Source of the DNA: a virus
DNA length: 64,000 bases
Virus record (IMG/VR): IMGVR_UViG_3300021407_000012
Span: 17,844 to 81,843 of that record
Strand: one strand, 5' to 3'
The position numbers and the translations under genes were made by a program. Positions 30,223-38,000 of this stretch are shown here, in pieces; position 1 is the stretch's first letter; each line of letters starts with the position of its first letter. The notes below the pieces were generated by a model. The model saw only the letters and a program-made list of their open reading frames with translations, had not been told where the DNA came from and did not search any database.

Positions 30223-30681
30223 GTGAGGATTGTATTTGAGGGAAAGCCAAAGAAAATCAGTTTAAAGAAATGTCGGCAAGCCCTGCACTTCTTTGCTTCG
30301 ATATTATTTCCTCGTCGGATCAATACTCGGCTACCTCTGGTTGTAAAGTTTATACCCGGCTACCTTAAGAAAGAAGATTGTAAAGGAGCTACCGATTGGG
30401 TGGAAGCAGATGCCCCCTTGTTTTCTTTCGAATTAGATGATAATCTATCGTCTCGGGAAACCCTGAAGGTTATCGCTCACGAGTTAGTTCATGTTAAACA
30501 GATGCGCCTAGGGGAATTGGTCGAGACTAATCATGCATCGAAGTTCCTTTATAAGAACAAATCGTTTGATATCGCCAAGATTGATTATTGGGACTTGCCT
30601 CATGAGATAGAGGCATATGGTAGAGAAGTAGGTTTATATACTCGTTATCATGATATCGTTGTGAAAAAGAGAAAGAAATGA
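30223..30681 (+). CDS. SprT-like zinc metallopeptidase
   Basis: 152 aa. HELVH zinc motif within VIAHELVHVKQ (about residues 85-95) and a second conserved block DLPHEIEAYGRE (about 126-137) that could supply the third ligand. GTG start with GAGGT 6 bases upstream. Sits between gp33 and gp59; possible DNA-protein crosslink or virion processing role, unproven. Confidence 0.8.
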   Translation: MRIVFEGKPKKISLKKCRQALHFFASILFPRRINTRLPLVVKFIPGYLKKEDCKGATDWVEADAPLFSFELDDNLSSRETLKVIAHELVHVKQMRLGELVETNHASKFLYKNKSFDIAKIDYWDLPHEIEAYGREVGLYTRYHDIVVKKRKK

Positions 30682-30902
30682 ACCCTCTTAGATTTTATAG
30701 ACGTGATACTGGTAGATGGTACCAGATACAATTATACTTTCAAACTCATTTCATGACAGATGGGTGGCTATCCGATGTGGTTTATAATTATGCTGCCAGG
30801 GTGTTGACTAAAAGACTTGTTGGACTTGACCCCCCTCGTCATTATACTATAGGTATGTTAAAACTAATGAGTGAGAGTATCTACAATGAAACATCCTCTT
30901 AA
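30678..30902 (+). CDS. small helical-family protein, group A (74 aa)
   Basis: ATGA overlap with the peptidase. C-terminus MLKLMSESIYNETSS matches the 49061 protein ending SDAIFNETTSSN. Arg/Tyr-rich N-terminus. Confidence 0.65.
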   Translation: MNPLRFYRRDTGRWYQIQLYFQTHFMTDGWLSDVVYNYAARVLTKRLVGLDPPRHYTIGMLKLMSESIYNETSS

Positions 30903-31083
30903 CCTTAGAATTTTTACTGAACGTCCTAGTATCGGTCTTGTATATAGAAGTGCTTATCTTTATCATGAATGGATGACGCAAAGTGTTTATTATGAAGTAA
31001 ATAATATTCTCCGTAGAAGAGAATGGTTATTCGATATATATGACCAACTTAGAACGATAAACAGGCATCTTTATGCACGCTGA
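30886..31083 (+). CDS. small helical-family protein, group B (65 aa)
   Basis: Overlaps the preceding gene by 17 bases. Helices YEVNNILRRREW and IYDQLRTINRHLYAR; the latter is the group B ending. Confidence 0.65.
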   Translation: MKHPLNLRIFTERPSIGLVYRSAYLYHEWMTQSVYYEVNNILRRREWLFDIYDQLRTINRHLYAR

Positions 31084-31642
31084 TGAAGCGTTGAATCTTT
31101 ACATTGCCCTGAAACTTCATTTCTCATCAATGTCATATGACTATGATAGATTTGGGGGTGAGATTAAAAATCCAGTGTCGGTTGAATGTCGTCCCGACAA
31201 GCTGAATTTTATGAAGCTGGCGAAAAAGAAAGACGTGTTCGGGCGGCTGGTATCCAACCTGATCGTAAATCCGCGTGCACATATTTCCTCGATAATCGGC
31301 AAAGAAGGAGAGGATATCTATTTCGCTTGGAAGCGCCGGCATGAAAGTTTGAAGTATCATATCAAAGAAGAAATGGAGAAACTGAAGGAAATCTTCCCCG
31401 AAGGTTTTAAGGTTGTGCAGCATCAACACCCCGAAGCCTTTAAGATGTATATTCGAAAGGATGTGTCTATTGAAGCTTTAGCGATCCTGAACAATTTTAC
31501 TAATATGTTTCGAGCATGGGATAGAGATTTGAGAGATGATCCAGTGTGGGTAAACATGCGTATTCCACTTCTGAAATATGGGAAATGGTTACATTATGAT
31601 CGACAGGAAATGAGTAAGATTGTGAAGGAAGCTTTGTTATGA
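31073..31642 (+). CDS. 59: gp59-like DNA helicase loader
   Basis: 189 aa. N-terminus LNLYIALKLHFSSMSYDYDR and the following DKLNFMKLAKKKD block match the N-terminal domain of T4 gp59; C-terminal half with LNNFTNMFRAWD fits its second helical domain. gp59 loads the replicative helicase gp41 on gp32-coated forks. Located 288 bases before gp32, as in T4. Confidence 0.9.
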   Translation: MHADEALNLYIALKLHFSSMSYDYDRFGGEIKNPVSVECRPDKLNFMKLAKKKDVFGRLVSNLIVNPRAHISSIIGKEGEDIYFAWKRRHESLKYHIKEEMEKLKEIFPEGFKVVQHQHPEAFKMYIRKDVSIEALAILNNFTNMFRAWDRDLRDDPVWVNMRIPLLKYGKWLHYDRQEMSKIVKEALL

Positions 31643-31833
31643 GGGGGATAGACAAGAGAGAGTATGAATTTATGCAGGGATGGATGGCTCGTACTCAACG
31701 ATACTATCCATATATGACCAGTTATGCTTTGTGGGAGGGACCACGGAACGGTGATCCTCTGATCGTTTTCCACCCCCACCCGCCGTTGCGCATCCAAACC
31801 TACATGGACCAGATTTTCGAAAAAAACCCTTGA
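31639..31833 (+). CDS. small helical-family protein (64 aa)
   Basis: ATGA overlap with gene 59. Ends LRIQTYMDQIFEKNP. Its stop overlaps the gp32 promoter -35. Confidence 0.6.
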   Translation: MRGIDKREYEFMQGWMARTQRYYPYMTSYALWEGPRNGDPLIVFHPHPPLRIQTYMDQIFEKNP

Positions 31834-31858
31834 CAGGACAAGGGGTTAGCTGTATACT
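31830..31858 (+). promoter_or_regulatory. consensus promoter of gene 32
   Basis: TTGACA (31830-31835), 17 bases, TATACT (31853-31858). A CTAAATA (31861-31867) at the start-point region could add late transcription. Confidence 0.85.
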
Positions 31859-31929
31859 CCCTAAATAGTGAGGGTTCGGACAAACCGATCCCACTGTATA
31901 CAACGTAAAAAACGAAAAGGGAGAATACA

Positions 31930-32853
31930 ATGACTTTTGCTAATCTAAAGAAGAATGCTAAAACATCTATTGAGACGATCAATAAAAAAGTTCAAGAGAT
32001 GAACAAGTTCCAGAGCGATGATCGCTTTTGGCAACTGACAACCGACAAGGCTGGTACAGGCGAAGCCACAATTCGCTTCCTTCCCACAAAAGACGCTGCG
32101 GCAAATGATGATGACATTCCATTCGTTCGTGTTTGGGACCATGGTTTTAAGGGTCCAGGCGGATGGTATATTGAAAAGTCGCTAACTACACTAGGTCCCG
32201 ACACTCCTGATCCGGTGGCAGAATATAACAGCGCACTTTGGGCAACGGACGAAAAGGCTAAGAAAGATATCGTTTCTGGTACACCGAATAATCCCGGTAC
32301 AAAGCGACGACTTCATTACGTTTCCAACATTCTTGTTGTGAACGATCCTGAAAATCCTTCGAACAACGGTAAGGTTATGTTGTTCAAGTATGGAAAGAAG
32401 ATTTTTGAGAAGTTGAATTCGGCAATGAACCCGAAGTTTGCTACTCAGAAGGCAATCAATCCATTTGATATGTGGAGCGGTGTTAATCTAATCCTTCGTG
32501 CTCATAAGGAAGATGGTCAGCGCGTTTATTCACAGTCAGAATTTGAAGCTGCATCACCGATTGCATCTACTGATAAGGAAATTGAAAAGATTTGGGGTAA
32601 CACTTATTCCCTTAAGGAATTTGTTGACGCCAAGAATTTCAAGTCTTATGATGAACTTAAGGCACGTCTTGAACGTGTTTTGAAAAAGCCGGTAGCAGGT
32701 GCTACCTCTTCAGTTGAAGAACAGTCTCCGGTGAGACAGTCAACTGAGGGTCGCTCAAAGCCGGAACCGACCCAACAGGCAGAAACGCCACCTTGGGATG
32801 GTGAAGGTGACGAAGATGATGAACTAGCTGAATTTCGTAAGCTAGCTCAGTAA
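31930..32853 (+). CDS. 32: single-stranded DNA-binding protein gp32
   Basis: 307 aa. N-terminal LAST-like basic segment (LKKNAKTSIETINKKVQ), core OB-fold residues with FWQLTTDKAGTGEATIRFLP and DPENPSNNGKVMLFKYGKKI, and an acidic C-terminal tail (GEGDEDDELAEF) for recruiting replication partners: the exact domain order of T4 gp32. The Cys/His zinc ligands of T4 gp32 are not evident. Preceded by a consensus promoter and followed by a terminator. Confidence 0.95.
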   Translation: MTFANLKKNAKTSIETINKKVQEMNKFQSDDRFWQLTTDKAGTGEATIRFLPTKDAAANDDDIPFVRVWDHGFKGPGGWYIEKSLTTLGPDTPDPVAEYNSALWATDEKAKKDIVSGTPNNPGTKRRLHYVSNILVVNDPENPSNNGKVMLFKYGKKIFEKLNSAMNPKFATQKAINPFDMWSGVNLILRAHKEDGQRVYSQSEFEAASPIASTDKEIEKIWGNTYSLKEFVDAKNFKSYDELKARLERVLKKPVAGATSSVEEQSPVRQSTEGRSKPEPTQQAETPPWDGEGDEDDELAEFRKLAQ

Positions 32854-32873
32854 CTTAGTGCCCTCGTGGTACG

Positions 32874-32909
32874 ACCCTCCGACAAGCAGCGTCTTTCGGA
32901 GGGTTTTTT
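32874..32909 (+). terminator. intrinsic terminator of gene 32
   Basis: ACCCTCCGA and TCGGAGGGT form a 9-bp stem followed by TTTTTT. Confidence 0.9.
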
Positions 32910-32913
32910 CTTG

Positions 32914-32942
32914 TTGACAATCCCTCCGAGATCGCTTATATT
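32914..32942 (+). promoter_or_regulatory. sigma70-like promoter
   Basis: TTGACA (32914-32919), 17 bases, TATATT (32937-32942), directly behind the gene 32 terminator. Confidence 0.8.
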
Positions 32943-32971
32943 GGCTCTACGTGGTAGATACAAAGGACAAG

Positions 32972-33991
32972 ATGATGAAAAAGGTGATTGTTATCATGGC
33001 TTTGCTGGCGTCTACGTCAGCCTATGCTCATGGTCCCGGTGGTTTCGGCGGCTTCCATGGTGGAGGCGGCGGAGGTTTTGGAGGTTTTCATGGTGGAGGC
33101 TTTGGTGGTTTTCATCTCGGTGGTGGTTTTGGAGGTTTCCATCCTGGCGGCGGTTTTCACCCTGGCGCGTGGAGTGGATGGAATCGCCCAGGTTGGGGAG
33201 GATGGCGCGGACCTGTAATCGGTGGTAGTTGGGGGCGTCCGTGGGGCGTTCCGTGGTCGGCTATTCCTTCCGCACCGGTTTATTCGTCCCCGCCTCCGGT
33301 TTATTATGATCCCCCGCCTCCCCCGCCTCCGGTTTATTATAATCCGCCGCCGCAGTACTATGCGCCGCCCCCGCCCCCTCCTTACTATAACGAGGGTCCG
33401 GGATTGTCTGATATTGGACCGGTGGTCGTTGATATTGTGAACGGGATTCTTGGTCCGATCCTGCAACAGTTTTTTGCACAGCCTCAATATGCGCCGCCTC
33501 CACCCCCTCCGGTGTATGAGCCGCCCCCGCCCCCTGTTTATGCGCCCCCGCGTATAAATCCGTCTTATACGCGACCGCGTGTAGAAGCACCACCCCCGGC
33601 ACGTCCCTCGGCGCCGCGCCCCCCTCGTGCACCTGCCCCGATTGAACCGTTGGTACAGAACGGTGTGATGAACGGGACAGTGACTTGTAAAACAAGTGAT
33701 GGAGCAACCGTTGCAATTGAACTTGCAATGACTGCTAAGACGCATCAACTTACCAAGTTTCACGTGACGTTTACACTTGCAAACGGGGACTTTAAAGATC
33801 GGACTGATCAGTACAATAATATCAAGCTGCATAATGATAAGAACACGTTGTATTGGGAAGGTGATCGTGCTCATATGCATATGATCGGCACGTTTGCCCA
33901 GGATGGCACTTACAACGAAGTTCTTATTGATGATGGTAAGCGTAAGATCATCACGAATAATGCCCGTTGTTCGGAACCAACAATGCAATGA
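32972..33991 (+). CDS. secreted Gly-rich/Pro-rich repeat protein (339 aa)
   Basis: Signal peptide (KKVIVIMALLASTSAYA), then about 60 residues of GGFGGFHGGG-type repeats, a Trp/Pro segment, about 100 residues of Pro/Tyr repeats (PPPPPPVYY) and a globular C-terminal domain of about 115 residues with two Cys. Resembles bacterial surface/cell-wall-associated proteins; its own strong promoter suggests early expression. ATG 32972 or 32975; the upstream GTG 32951 lacks a site. High GC relative to neighbours. Confidence 0.8.
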   Translation: MMKKVIVIMALLASTSAYAHGPGGFGGFHGGGGGGFGGFHGGGFGGFHLGGGFGGFHPGGGFHPGAWSGWNRPGWGGWRGPVIGGSWGRPWGVPWSAIPSAPVYSSPPPVYYDPPPPPPPVYYNPPPQYYAPPPPPPYYNEGPGLSDIGPVVVDIVNGILGPILQQFFAQPQYAPPPPPPVYEPPPPPVYAPPRINPSYTRPRVEAPPPARPSAPRPPRAPAPIEPLVQNGVMNGTVTCKTSDGATVAIELAMTAKTHQLTKFHVTFTLANGDFKDRTDQYNNIKLHNDKNTLYWEGDRAHMHMIGTFAQDGTYNEVLIDDGKRKIITNNARCSEPTMQ

Positions 33992-34191
33992 CACATGGAG
34001 ATGTACATAAAGCGATAATGAATGCCACTATTGACAAAATATGGCGTTTCCAAAATCAATTACCGGCTAATACAAAACTTAGTGAACTTCTTCGACGAGA
34101 AGTACAACGTACACCAACGTTTATGAATATTATTTTGCGAGATGCTAATATGGTTTCTAATATCGCAAGGGATATATTTAATGAAGACTGA
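33988..34191 (+). CDS. small helical-family protein, group A (67 aa)
   Basis: ATGA overlap. Helices ATIDKIWRFQNQL and MVSNIARDIFNED, the latter being the family C-terminal pattern. Confidence 0.65.
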   Translation: MTHGDVHKAIMNATIDKIWRFQNQLPANTKLSELLRREVQRTPTFMNIILRDANMVSNIARDIFNED

Positions 34192-34600
34192 CCATGAAAA
34201 ACCACATCAAGCAATTCAAAATCATTTTAATACAAGTGAACGAGAATTGAAACGTTTAATACATTATTATTGTATGCCTAGTAAGTCAGATTTTTCTGAG
34301 TATGATGATACTCGACTTACTGACCAGAGAAATTGGGTTCACAACGGTTTGTTTATTTCTAATTATTCTGCGTTTAAAGAAACTCGCTGGTGGATACTTT
34401 TTCCTTGGCAGGACACGTTTGTGAATTTAGCTTTGGCTGTTCTCACCGGAGCTATTCTTTGTATTGTAATAGTGATTATGAGTGTAGGGGTGGTAGGGTT
34501 TGTGGGTTGGGTACTCAGTCTTCATGGATGGGTATTTGCTTTAGTAGTTATTCCTATTATTTTACTTTTTACCTTTATAGGTGGAATAGTATCACAATGA
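34181..34600 (+). CDS. membrane protein (139 aa)
   Basis: ATG 34181 overlaps the previous stop. Soluble helical N-terminal 70 residues, then two long transmembrane segments (about 79-104 and 108-137). No family recognised; may be an inner membrane protein in lysis or exclusion. Confidence 0.7.
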   Translation: MKTDHEKPHQAIQNHFNTSERELKRLIHYYCMPSKSDFSEYDDTRLTDQRNWVHNGLFISNYSAFKETRWWILFPWQDTFVNLALAVLTGAILCIVIVIMSVGVVGFVGWVLSLHGWVFALVVIPIILLFTFIGGIVSQ

Positions 34601-34827
34601 AGGATATAATTATTGGTGTATTTGTTCTGGTTGTGGTGGCGGGGATTCTGACGCATCGGAAGAAAGTTGCATGTACAACCTCTTTTCCATGGTGCGTCCA
34701 TATGCATAAATCCCCAGAATTGCCCCGAATGCAAGGTGAAATAATCCCCCTCCCTGAAGGGTTAAAGGTACCCATTGAACAAGGGGAGTTATATGTTCGT
34801 AAGCATGGAATAGAGCATTTAAGATAG
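34597..34827 (+). CDS. possible small membrane protein (76 aa), antisense to holin
   Basis: ATGA-coupled to the previous gene, N-terminal transmembrane helix (IIIGVFVLVVVAGIL) and a polar tail. It lies almost entirely antisense to the holin at 34610-34957, so either it or the holin call could be an artefact; coupling and start context favour it being translated. Confidence 0.4.
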   Translation: MKDIIIGVFVLVVVAGILTHRKKVACTTSFPWCVHMHKSPELPRMQGEIIPLPEGLKVPIEQGELYVRKHGIEHLR

Positions 34828-34957
34828 GGAATACAACAAAGTCAAAGGTACAGATAATAGCATAGAGCCAAGCCATTGTTGGTCGCCATGCATACATGTA
34901 CCAATGTTCGTAATCTTCATCGCTTTGTATTTTGGGACCAATTCGGAAGAGGCTCAT
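34610..34957 (-). CDS. 3-TM holin (GTA-holin-like)
   Basis: 115 aa on the minus strand. Order: polar N-terminus, YMYAWRPTMAWLYAIICTFD (first membrane span with the conserved RP), a second hydrophobic stretch ending in PLVQWVPLTLQGG, then LFHLAFGAILGIYAYGRTMEK as third span and a charged tail. This is the pattern of three-span holins of gene transfer agents and many alphaproteobacterial phages. CATAAATA lies 5 bases upstream of its ATG, consistent with late expression. Confidence 0.72.
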   Translation of the reverse strand: MSLFRIGPKIQSDEDYEHWYMYAWRPTMAWLYAIICTFDFVVFPILNALFHAYEHITPLVQWVPLTLQGGGLFHLAFGAILGIYAYGRTMEKRLYMQLSSDASESPPPQPEQIHQ

Positions 34958-34970
34958 AAATATATTTATG
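34955..34970. promoter_or_regulatory. palindromic CATAAATATATTTATG late-promoter-like element
   Basis: Reads CATAAATA on both strands, 5 bases before the holin start on minus and 17 bases before the HNH gene on plus; a candidate bidirectional late promoter. Confidence 0.45.
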
Positions 34971-34979
34971 GCTAGATAA

Positions 34980-35438
34980 ATGAGTTTAATTGATCTTACA
35001 GGAAGGACTTTTGGGAATTGGATTGTTTTACGTAAAGGTAAAACGAAAAATCATGCTCATTGGATATGTAAATGTTCGTGTGGTGATGAGTATGAAGTAA
35101 GGAGTGATCATTTAAGAACGGGGAAATCAACTCAATGCACAAATTGTGCAATTCCCAAACATGGTATGTATGGAACTAGAACATATAAATCATGGTCTTC
35201 TATGATTGGTCGGTGTTTTAATGAAAATCATATTCGATATGAAGATTGGGGTGGGAGGGGAATTACTGTTTGTGATGAATGGTTAGACTTCAAGAATTTT
35301 TTTAAAGATATGGGGGTTCGTCCTGAAGGAATGTCATTGGATCGTAAAGATAATGATTTAGGTTATTATAAAGACAATTGTAAATGGTCAACCCCCAAAG
35401 AACAAGCAAAAAATAGAAGAAACAGATATGGCTCTTAA
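34980..35438 (+). CDS. HNH-type homing endonuclease-like protein
   Basis: 152 aa. N-terminal zinc ribbon (CKCSC ... CTNC), then YKSWSSMIGRCFNE, YEDWGGRGITVCDEW and DRKDNDLGYYKDNCKWST, the hallmark of phage HNH-like selfish proteins (the last block resembles the Asn-containing end of an HNH). Inserted between lysis and tail genes and AT-rich. Probably a free-standing homing element. Confidence 0.85.
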   Translation: MSLIDLTGRTFGNWIVLRKGKTKNHAHWICKCSCGDEYEVRSDHLRTGKSTQCTNCAIPKHGMYGTRTYKSWSSMIGRCFNENHIRYEDWGGRGITVCDEWLDFKNFFKDMGVRPEGMSLDRKDNDLGYYKDNCKWSTPKEQAKNRRNRYGS

Positions 35439-36111
35439 ATTTACTGATTTACTAGATACCATCAAGGCAGTTGCCTCATCGAGATTAGGAGCCATTTCAA
35501 ACCAAGGCATGAATTGGATGCTCGAAAAGGTCGGGGAGTTAAGGCGAGCAGCCCTAGAAGCAACCTCTGACACTCGTTACACGCCATCACCTGAGAAGAT
35601 CATAGACGAATTATCGACGGCAGTAAAAGACGATGATCTACTTAAAGGGGTCAAACAGGATCATCCCCTTAAGAAGGCATCGATGTTTAAGATCGGGGAC
35701 CTGATTTTATTTCAATACGATGCCAAGTTGAAAGACAAGCTGCCCTATTGGGATCGTTTCCCGGTTGTGTTTCCGATCAACTTCTATAAGGATGGGTTCC
35801 TAGGGATTAACCTTCACTACCTGCCCCCTTTGTATCGGGCGCAATTGATGGATGCTCTCTATAACATACGTAACAATCAGAATATGGATGAAACAACGGT
35901 ATTGAATGTCTCATATGAAATCCTTAAAGGTGCTTCTCAATTCAAATCCTTTAAGCCATGTGTCAAAAGATATCTGTATCATCATATTACTTCGCATTGG
36001 CTTATTATTGCTCCTGAAGCTTGGGAGCCTGTTTTGTTTTTACCGATAGCTAGATTTCAAAAAGCAAATCAGCAACGTGTTTGGGATGATTCTTTGAAGA
36101 GGATACAGTGA
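35428..36111 (+). CDS. conserved T4-like structural-cluster protein (227 aa)
   Basis: MFKIGDLILFQYDAK, PYWDRFPVVFPI and LHYLPPLYRAQLMDALY form a conserved pattern seen in T4-like phages near tail genes; also SFKPCVKRYLYHH. I do not recall an established function. Overlaps the HNH gene by 11 bases, implying the HNH gene landed directly upstream. Confidence 0.7.
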   Translation: MALKFTDLLDTIKAVASSRLGAISNQGMNWMLEKVGELRRAALEATSDTRYTPSPEKIIDELSTAVKDDDLLKGVKQDHPLKKASMFKIGDLILFQYDAKLKDKLPYWDRFPVVFPINFYKDGFLGINLHYLPPLYRAQLMDALYNIRNNQNMDETTVLNVSYEILKGASQFKSFKPCVKRYLYHHITSHWLIIAPEAWEPVLFLPIARFQKANQQRVWDDSLKRIQ

Positions 36112-36458
36112 TGATTGGTGGATATATGATTGGTCCTAGACGTGTTCGTTATAATCCTGACGAAGAAGAGAGATTTGATGAGTGTATACTTGAGTATTAC
36201 AAAGTACGAACTGATCATACGTATGTAAGTACTGATTCTTATATAACCGGGACGCTTTTAGAATTGTATGAAGATCAAGTTCCAAAAGTCCAAATACAAA
36301 ACCTTAAATTATGGAATCGTTGGCCAATATGGAACTCATTCCGAATTCTAAGTTATTGGATGCTTAAAAATAATATCGATCCGTTATTTGTAACGAATAA
36401 GAATACGTATTTTGAAAGACTTAAATCGTGGATTTTGACCCTAAATAAGGAACAATGA
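36108..36458 (+). CDS. hypothetical protein (116 aa)
   Basis: ATGA overlap. Tyr/Trp-rich helical protein with RLKSWILTLNKEQ end; larger than but similar in style to the small-protein family. Confidence 0.65.
   Translation: MMIGGYMIGPRRVRYNPDEEERFDECILEYYKVRTDHTYVSTDSYITGTLLELYEDQVPKVQIQNLKLWNRWPIWNSFRILSYWMLKNNIDPLFVTNKNTYFERLKSWILTLNKEQ
36441..36447 (+). promoter_or_regulatory. CTAAATA late-promoter-like motif
   Basis: CTAAATA followed by AGGAAC and ATG at 36455. Confidence 0.6.
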
Positions 36459-37120
36459 GTGGCATTACTGGTTCCGATAGTCTTGTAGGGTTTAACATTG
36501 AGACGTTTAGAGGGTATCTCAATAACGTTCAAGGTGTTCTAAAGCCTTCGAAGTTTATGATATATCTTACTCCCCCAGCGGCAATTGATCAAGGACCATT
36601 AACATCCTTTGGTCGGCAAGGGGCACAAGGTGTTCAATTTGCTTGTTCGGCTGCAATGCTTCCAGGCATGGAAGCTATTACATTCGACGCTCGACGTTAT
36701 GGTTATGGAGCTATCCAAAAGCTTCCGTGGGCACCGGGATTTGGTCCCTGTCCTATGCAGATTATTACGGATGCTGCCGGTTTGGAGTGGTCATTCTTTA
36801 GACTATGGCTTTCGAAACTTGTTTCGTTTGATATGTCGCGAGGGATCAATAATCCTAATCCAGCCGGATATTACCCTTACGAGGTAGGATACCTACCTGA
36901 TTTTGCCGTGAATGTTTCAGTCATTCAGTTTAACGACACCGGTCAAGAAGTTTTGGAAGTGACTTTACGTAATGCCTACCCTATTGGTTTGGGAGAAGTG
37001 AAGCTTGATTGGGGTGAAAACAATGCCGGTCGGTTTAACGTATTCTTTCATTTCCAAGATTGGAAGCAAGAGGACTTGACTATACAACAGCAATTTGGAT
37101 TGGACCCTGAACAGGACTGA
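36455..37120 (+). CDS. gp54-like baseplate tail tube initiator
   Basis: 221 aa tail-tube-fold protein: KPSKFMIYLTPP (first strand), SAAMLPGMEAITFDARRYGYG, ITDAAGLEWSFFRLWLSKLV and VTLRNAYPIGLGEVKLDWGE correspond to the common beta-barrel of T4 gp19/gp54/gp48. Best guess is the gp54-like initiator because a larger gp48-like paralogue is encoded at 41508; tube protein gp19 itself cannot be excluded. Confidence 0.75.
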   Translation: MSGITGSDSLVGFNIETFRGYLNNVQGVLKPSKFMIYLTPPAAIDQGPLTSFGRQGAQGVQFACSAAMLPGMEAITFDARRYGYGAIQKLPWAPGFGPCPMQIITDAAGLEWSFFRLWLSKLVSFDMSRGINNPNPAGYYPYEVGYLPDFAVNVSVIQFNDTGQEVLEVTLRNAYPIGLGEVKLDWGENNAGRFNVFFHFQDWKQEDLTIQQQFGLDPEQD

Positions 37121-37132
37121 CGCACTATATTT

Positions 37133-37140
37133 GATAAATA
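37133..37140 (+). promoter_or_regulatory. GATAAATA late-promoter-like motif
   Basis: GATAAATA 4 bases before ATG 37145 of the GIY-YIG gene. Confidence 0.45.
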
Positions 37141-37144
37141 CTTT

Positions 37145-37774
37145 ATGGAAAAATATGGATTTGTGTACCTTTGGTACGATAGGAAACATAAGAGATACTA
37201 CGTTGGATCACATTGGGGGTCTGAAGATGATGGATACATTTGTTCATCAAATTGGATGCGTGATGCATATCGAAGACGCCGGGAGGATTTTAAACGACGA
37301 ATTCTTTCTCGTGTTAATACAACACGACAAGAACTTTTAGATGAAGAACATAAATGGTTAAACCTTATAAAAATTGAGGAATTAGGAAAACGATATTATA
37401 ATCTTCGTACATGGCATCAAGGACATTGGACAACAATTGAAAATACATTATCAATAAGGGAAAAAATTTCAAAAGCTAACAAAGGACGAAAGTTACTTCC
37501 GCGTTCAGATGAGTATAAGAAGAAAATTTCAAAAGCTAACAAAGGACGAAAACAAACTCCTGAAGCAATTGAAATTAATCGTCAAGCACAACTTAAATCG
37601 TATGAGAATGGACGCGTTGCTTTTATGAAAGGAAAAACATACGAAGAATTAGGTTATATTCATCCAATGCTTGGAAGAAAACATACCGAAGAAAGTAAAC
37701 AGAAAATTAAAGAAGCCCGTGCTAAACAACCCCCTCCCCGATTAGGAAAAAAGAAAAATTATGCGTTATTTTGA
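37145..37774 (+). CDS. GIY-YIG homing endonuclease with NUMOD3 repeats
   Basis: 209 aa. FVYLWYDRKHKRYYVGSHWG is the GIY-YIG core (Tyr pairs), with the catalytic Arg/Glu region in the following helix; C-terminal ISKANKGRK repeats and LGRKHTEESKQKIKEA are NUMOD3 DNA-binding motifs. Two copies of a 29-bp identical DNA segment encode the first repeats. Free-standing homing element between gene 54-like and gene 26. Confidence 0.9.
   Translation: MEKYGFVYLWYDRKHKRYYVGSHWGSEDDGYICSSNWMRDAYRRRREDFKRRILSRVNTTRQELLDEEHKWLNLIKIEELGKRYYNLRTWHQGHWTTIENTLSIREKISKANKGRKLLPRSDEYKKKISKANKGRKQTPEAIEINRQAQLKSYENGRVAFMKGKTYEELGYIHPMLGRKHTEESKQKIKEARAKQPPPRLGKKKNYALF
37463..37551 (+). repeat. direct repeat inside GIY-YIG gene
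   Basis: The 29-base segment beginning AAAATTTCAAAAGCTAAC occurs identically at 37463-37491 and 37523-37551, encoding the NUMOD3 unit. Confidence 0.85.
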
Positions 37775-38000
37775 GATATATAATCAAAAAATAGAGAACA
37801 TCAAGAAATCTTTGTATAGGGAGACTTGGCGGTTAACCGCTACCAATCCCTTTTTTGTTTTCCACAACCCCCAAAATCTTCCAAATTTAGATTCATATTT
37901 AAGGAGATATCATGACACTACCTACAATCGCAGTTTCGACATTCGAAGTGACGTTGCCTTCAAACCAAAAGAAACTCAAGCTTCGTTCCATGCTTACTAA
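37761..38000 (+). CDS. doubtful small ORF (79 aa)
   Basis: Overlaps the GIY-YIG end by 14 bases and gene 26 by 89 bases. N-terminal half (FEIYNQKIENIKKSLYRETW) resembles small-family helices, but the C-terminal third is encoded over gene 26 and may be spurious. Confidence 0.3.
   Translation: MRYFEIYNQKIENIKKSLYRETWRLTATNPFFVFHNPQNLPNLDSYLRRYHDTTYNRSFDIRSDVAFKPKETQASFHAY

Noticed and set aside
33017-33994. 325-aa minus-strand ORF
   Set aside because: Arg/Ile-rich translation is the mirror image of the Gly/Pro repeats of the secreted protein; no start context and no motif.
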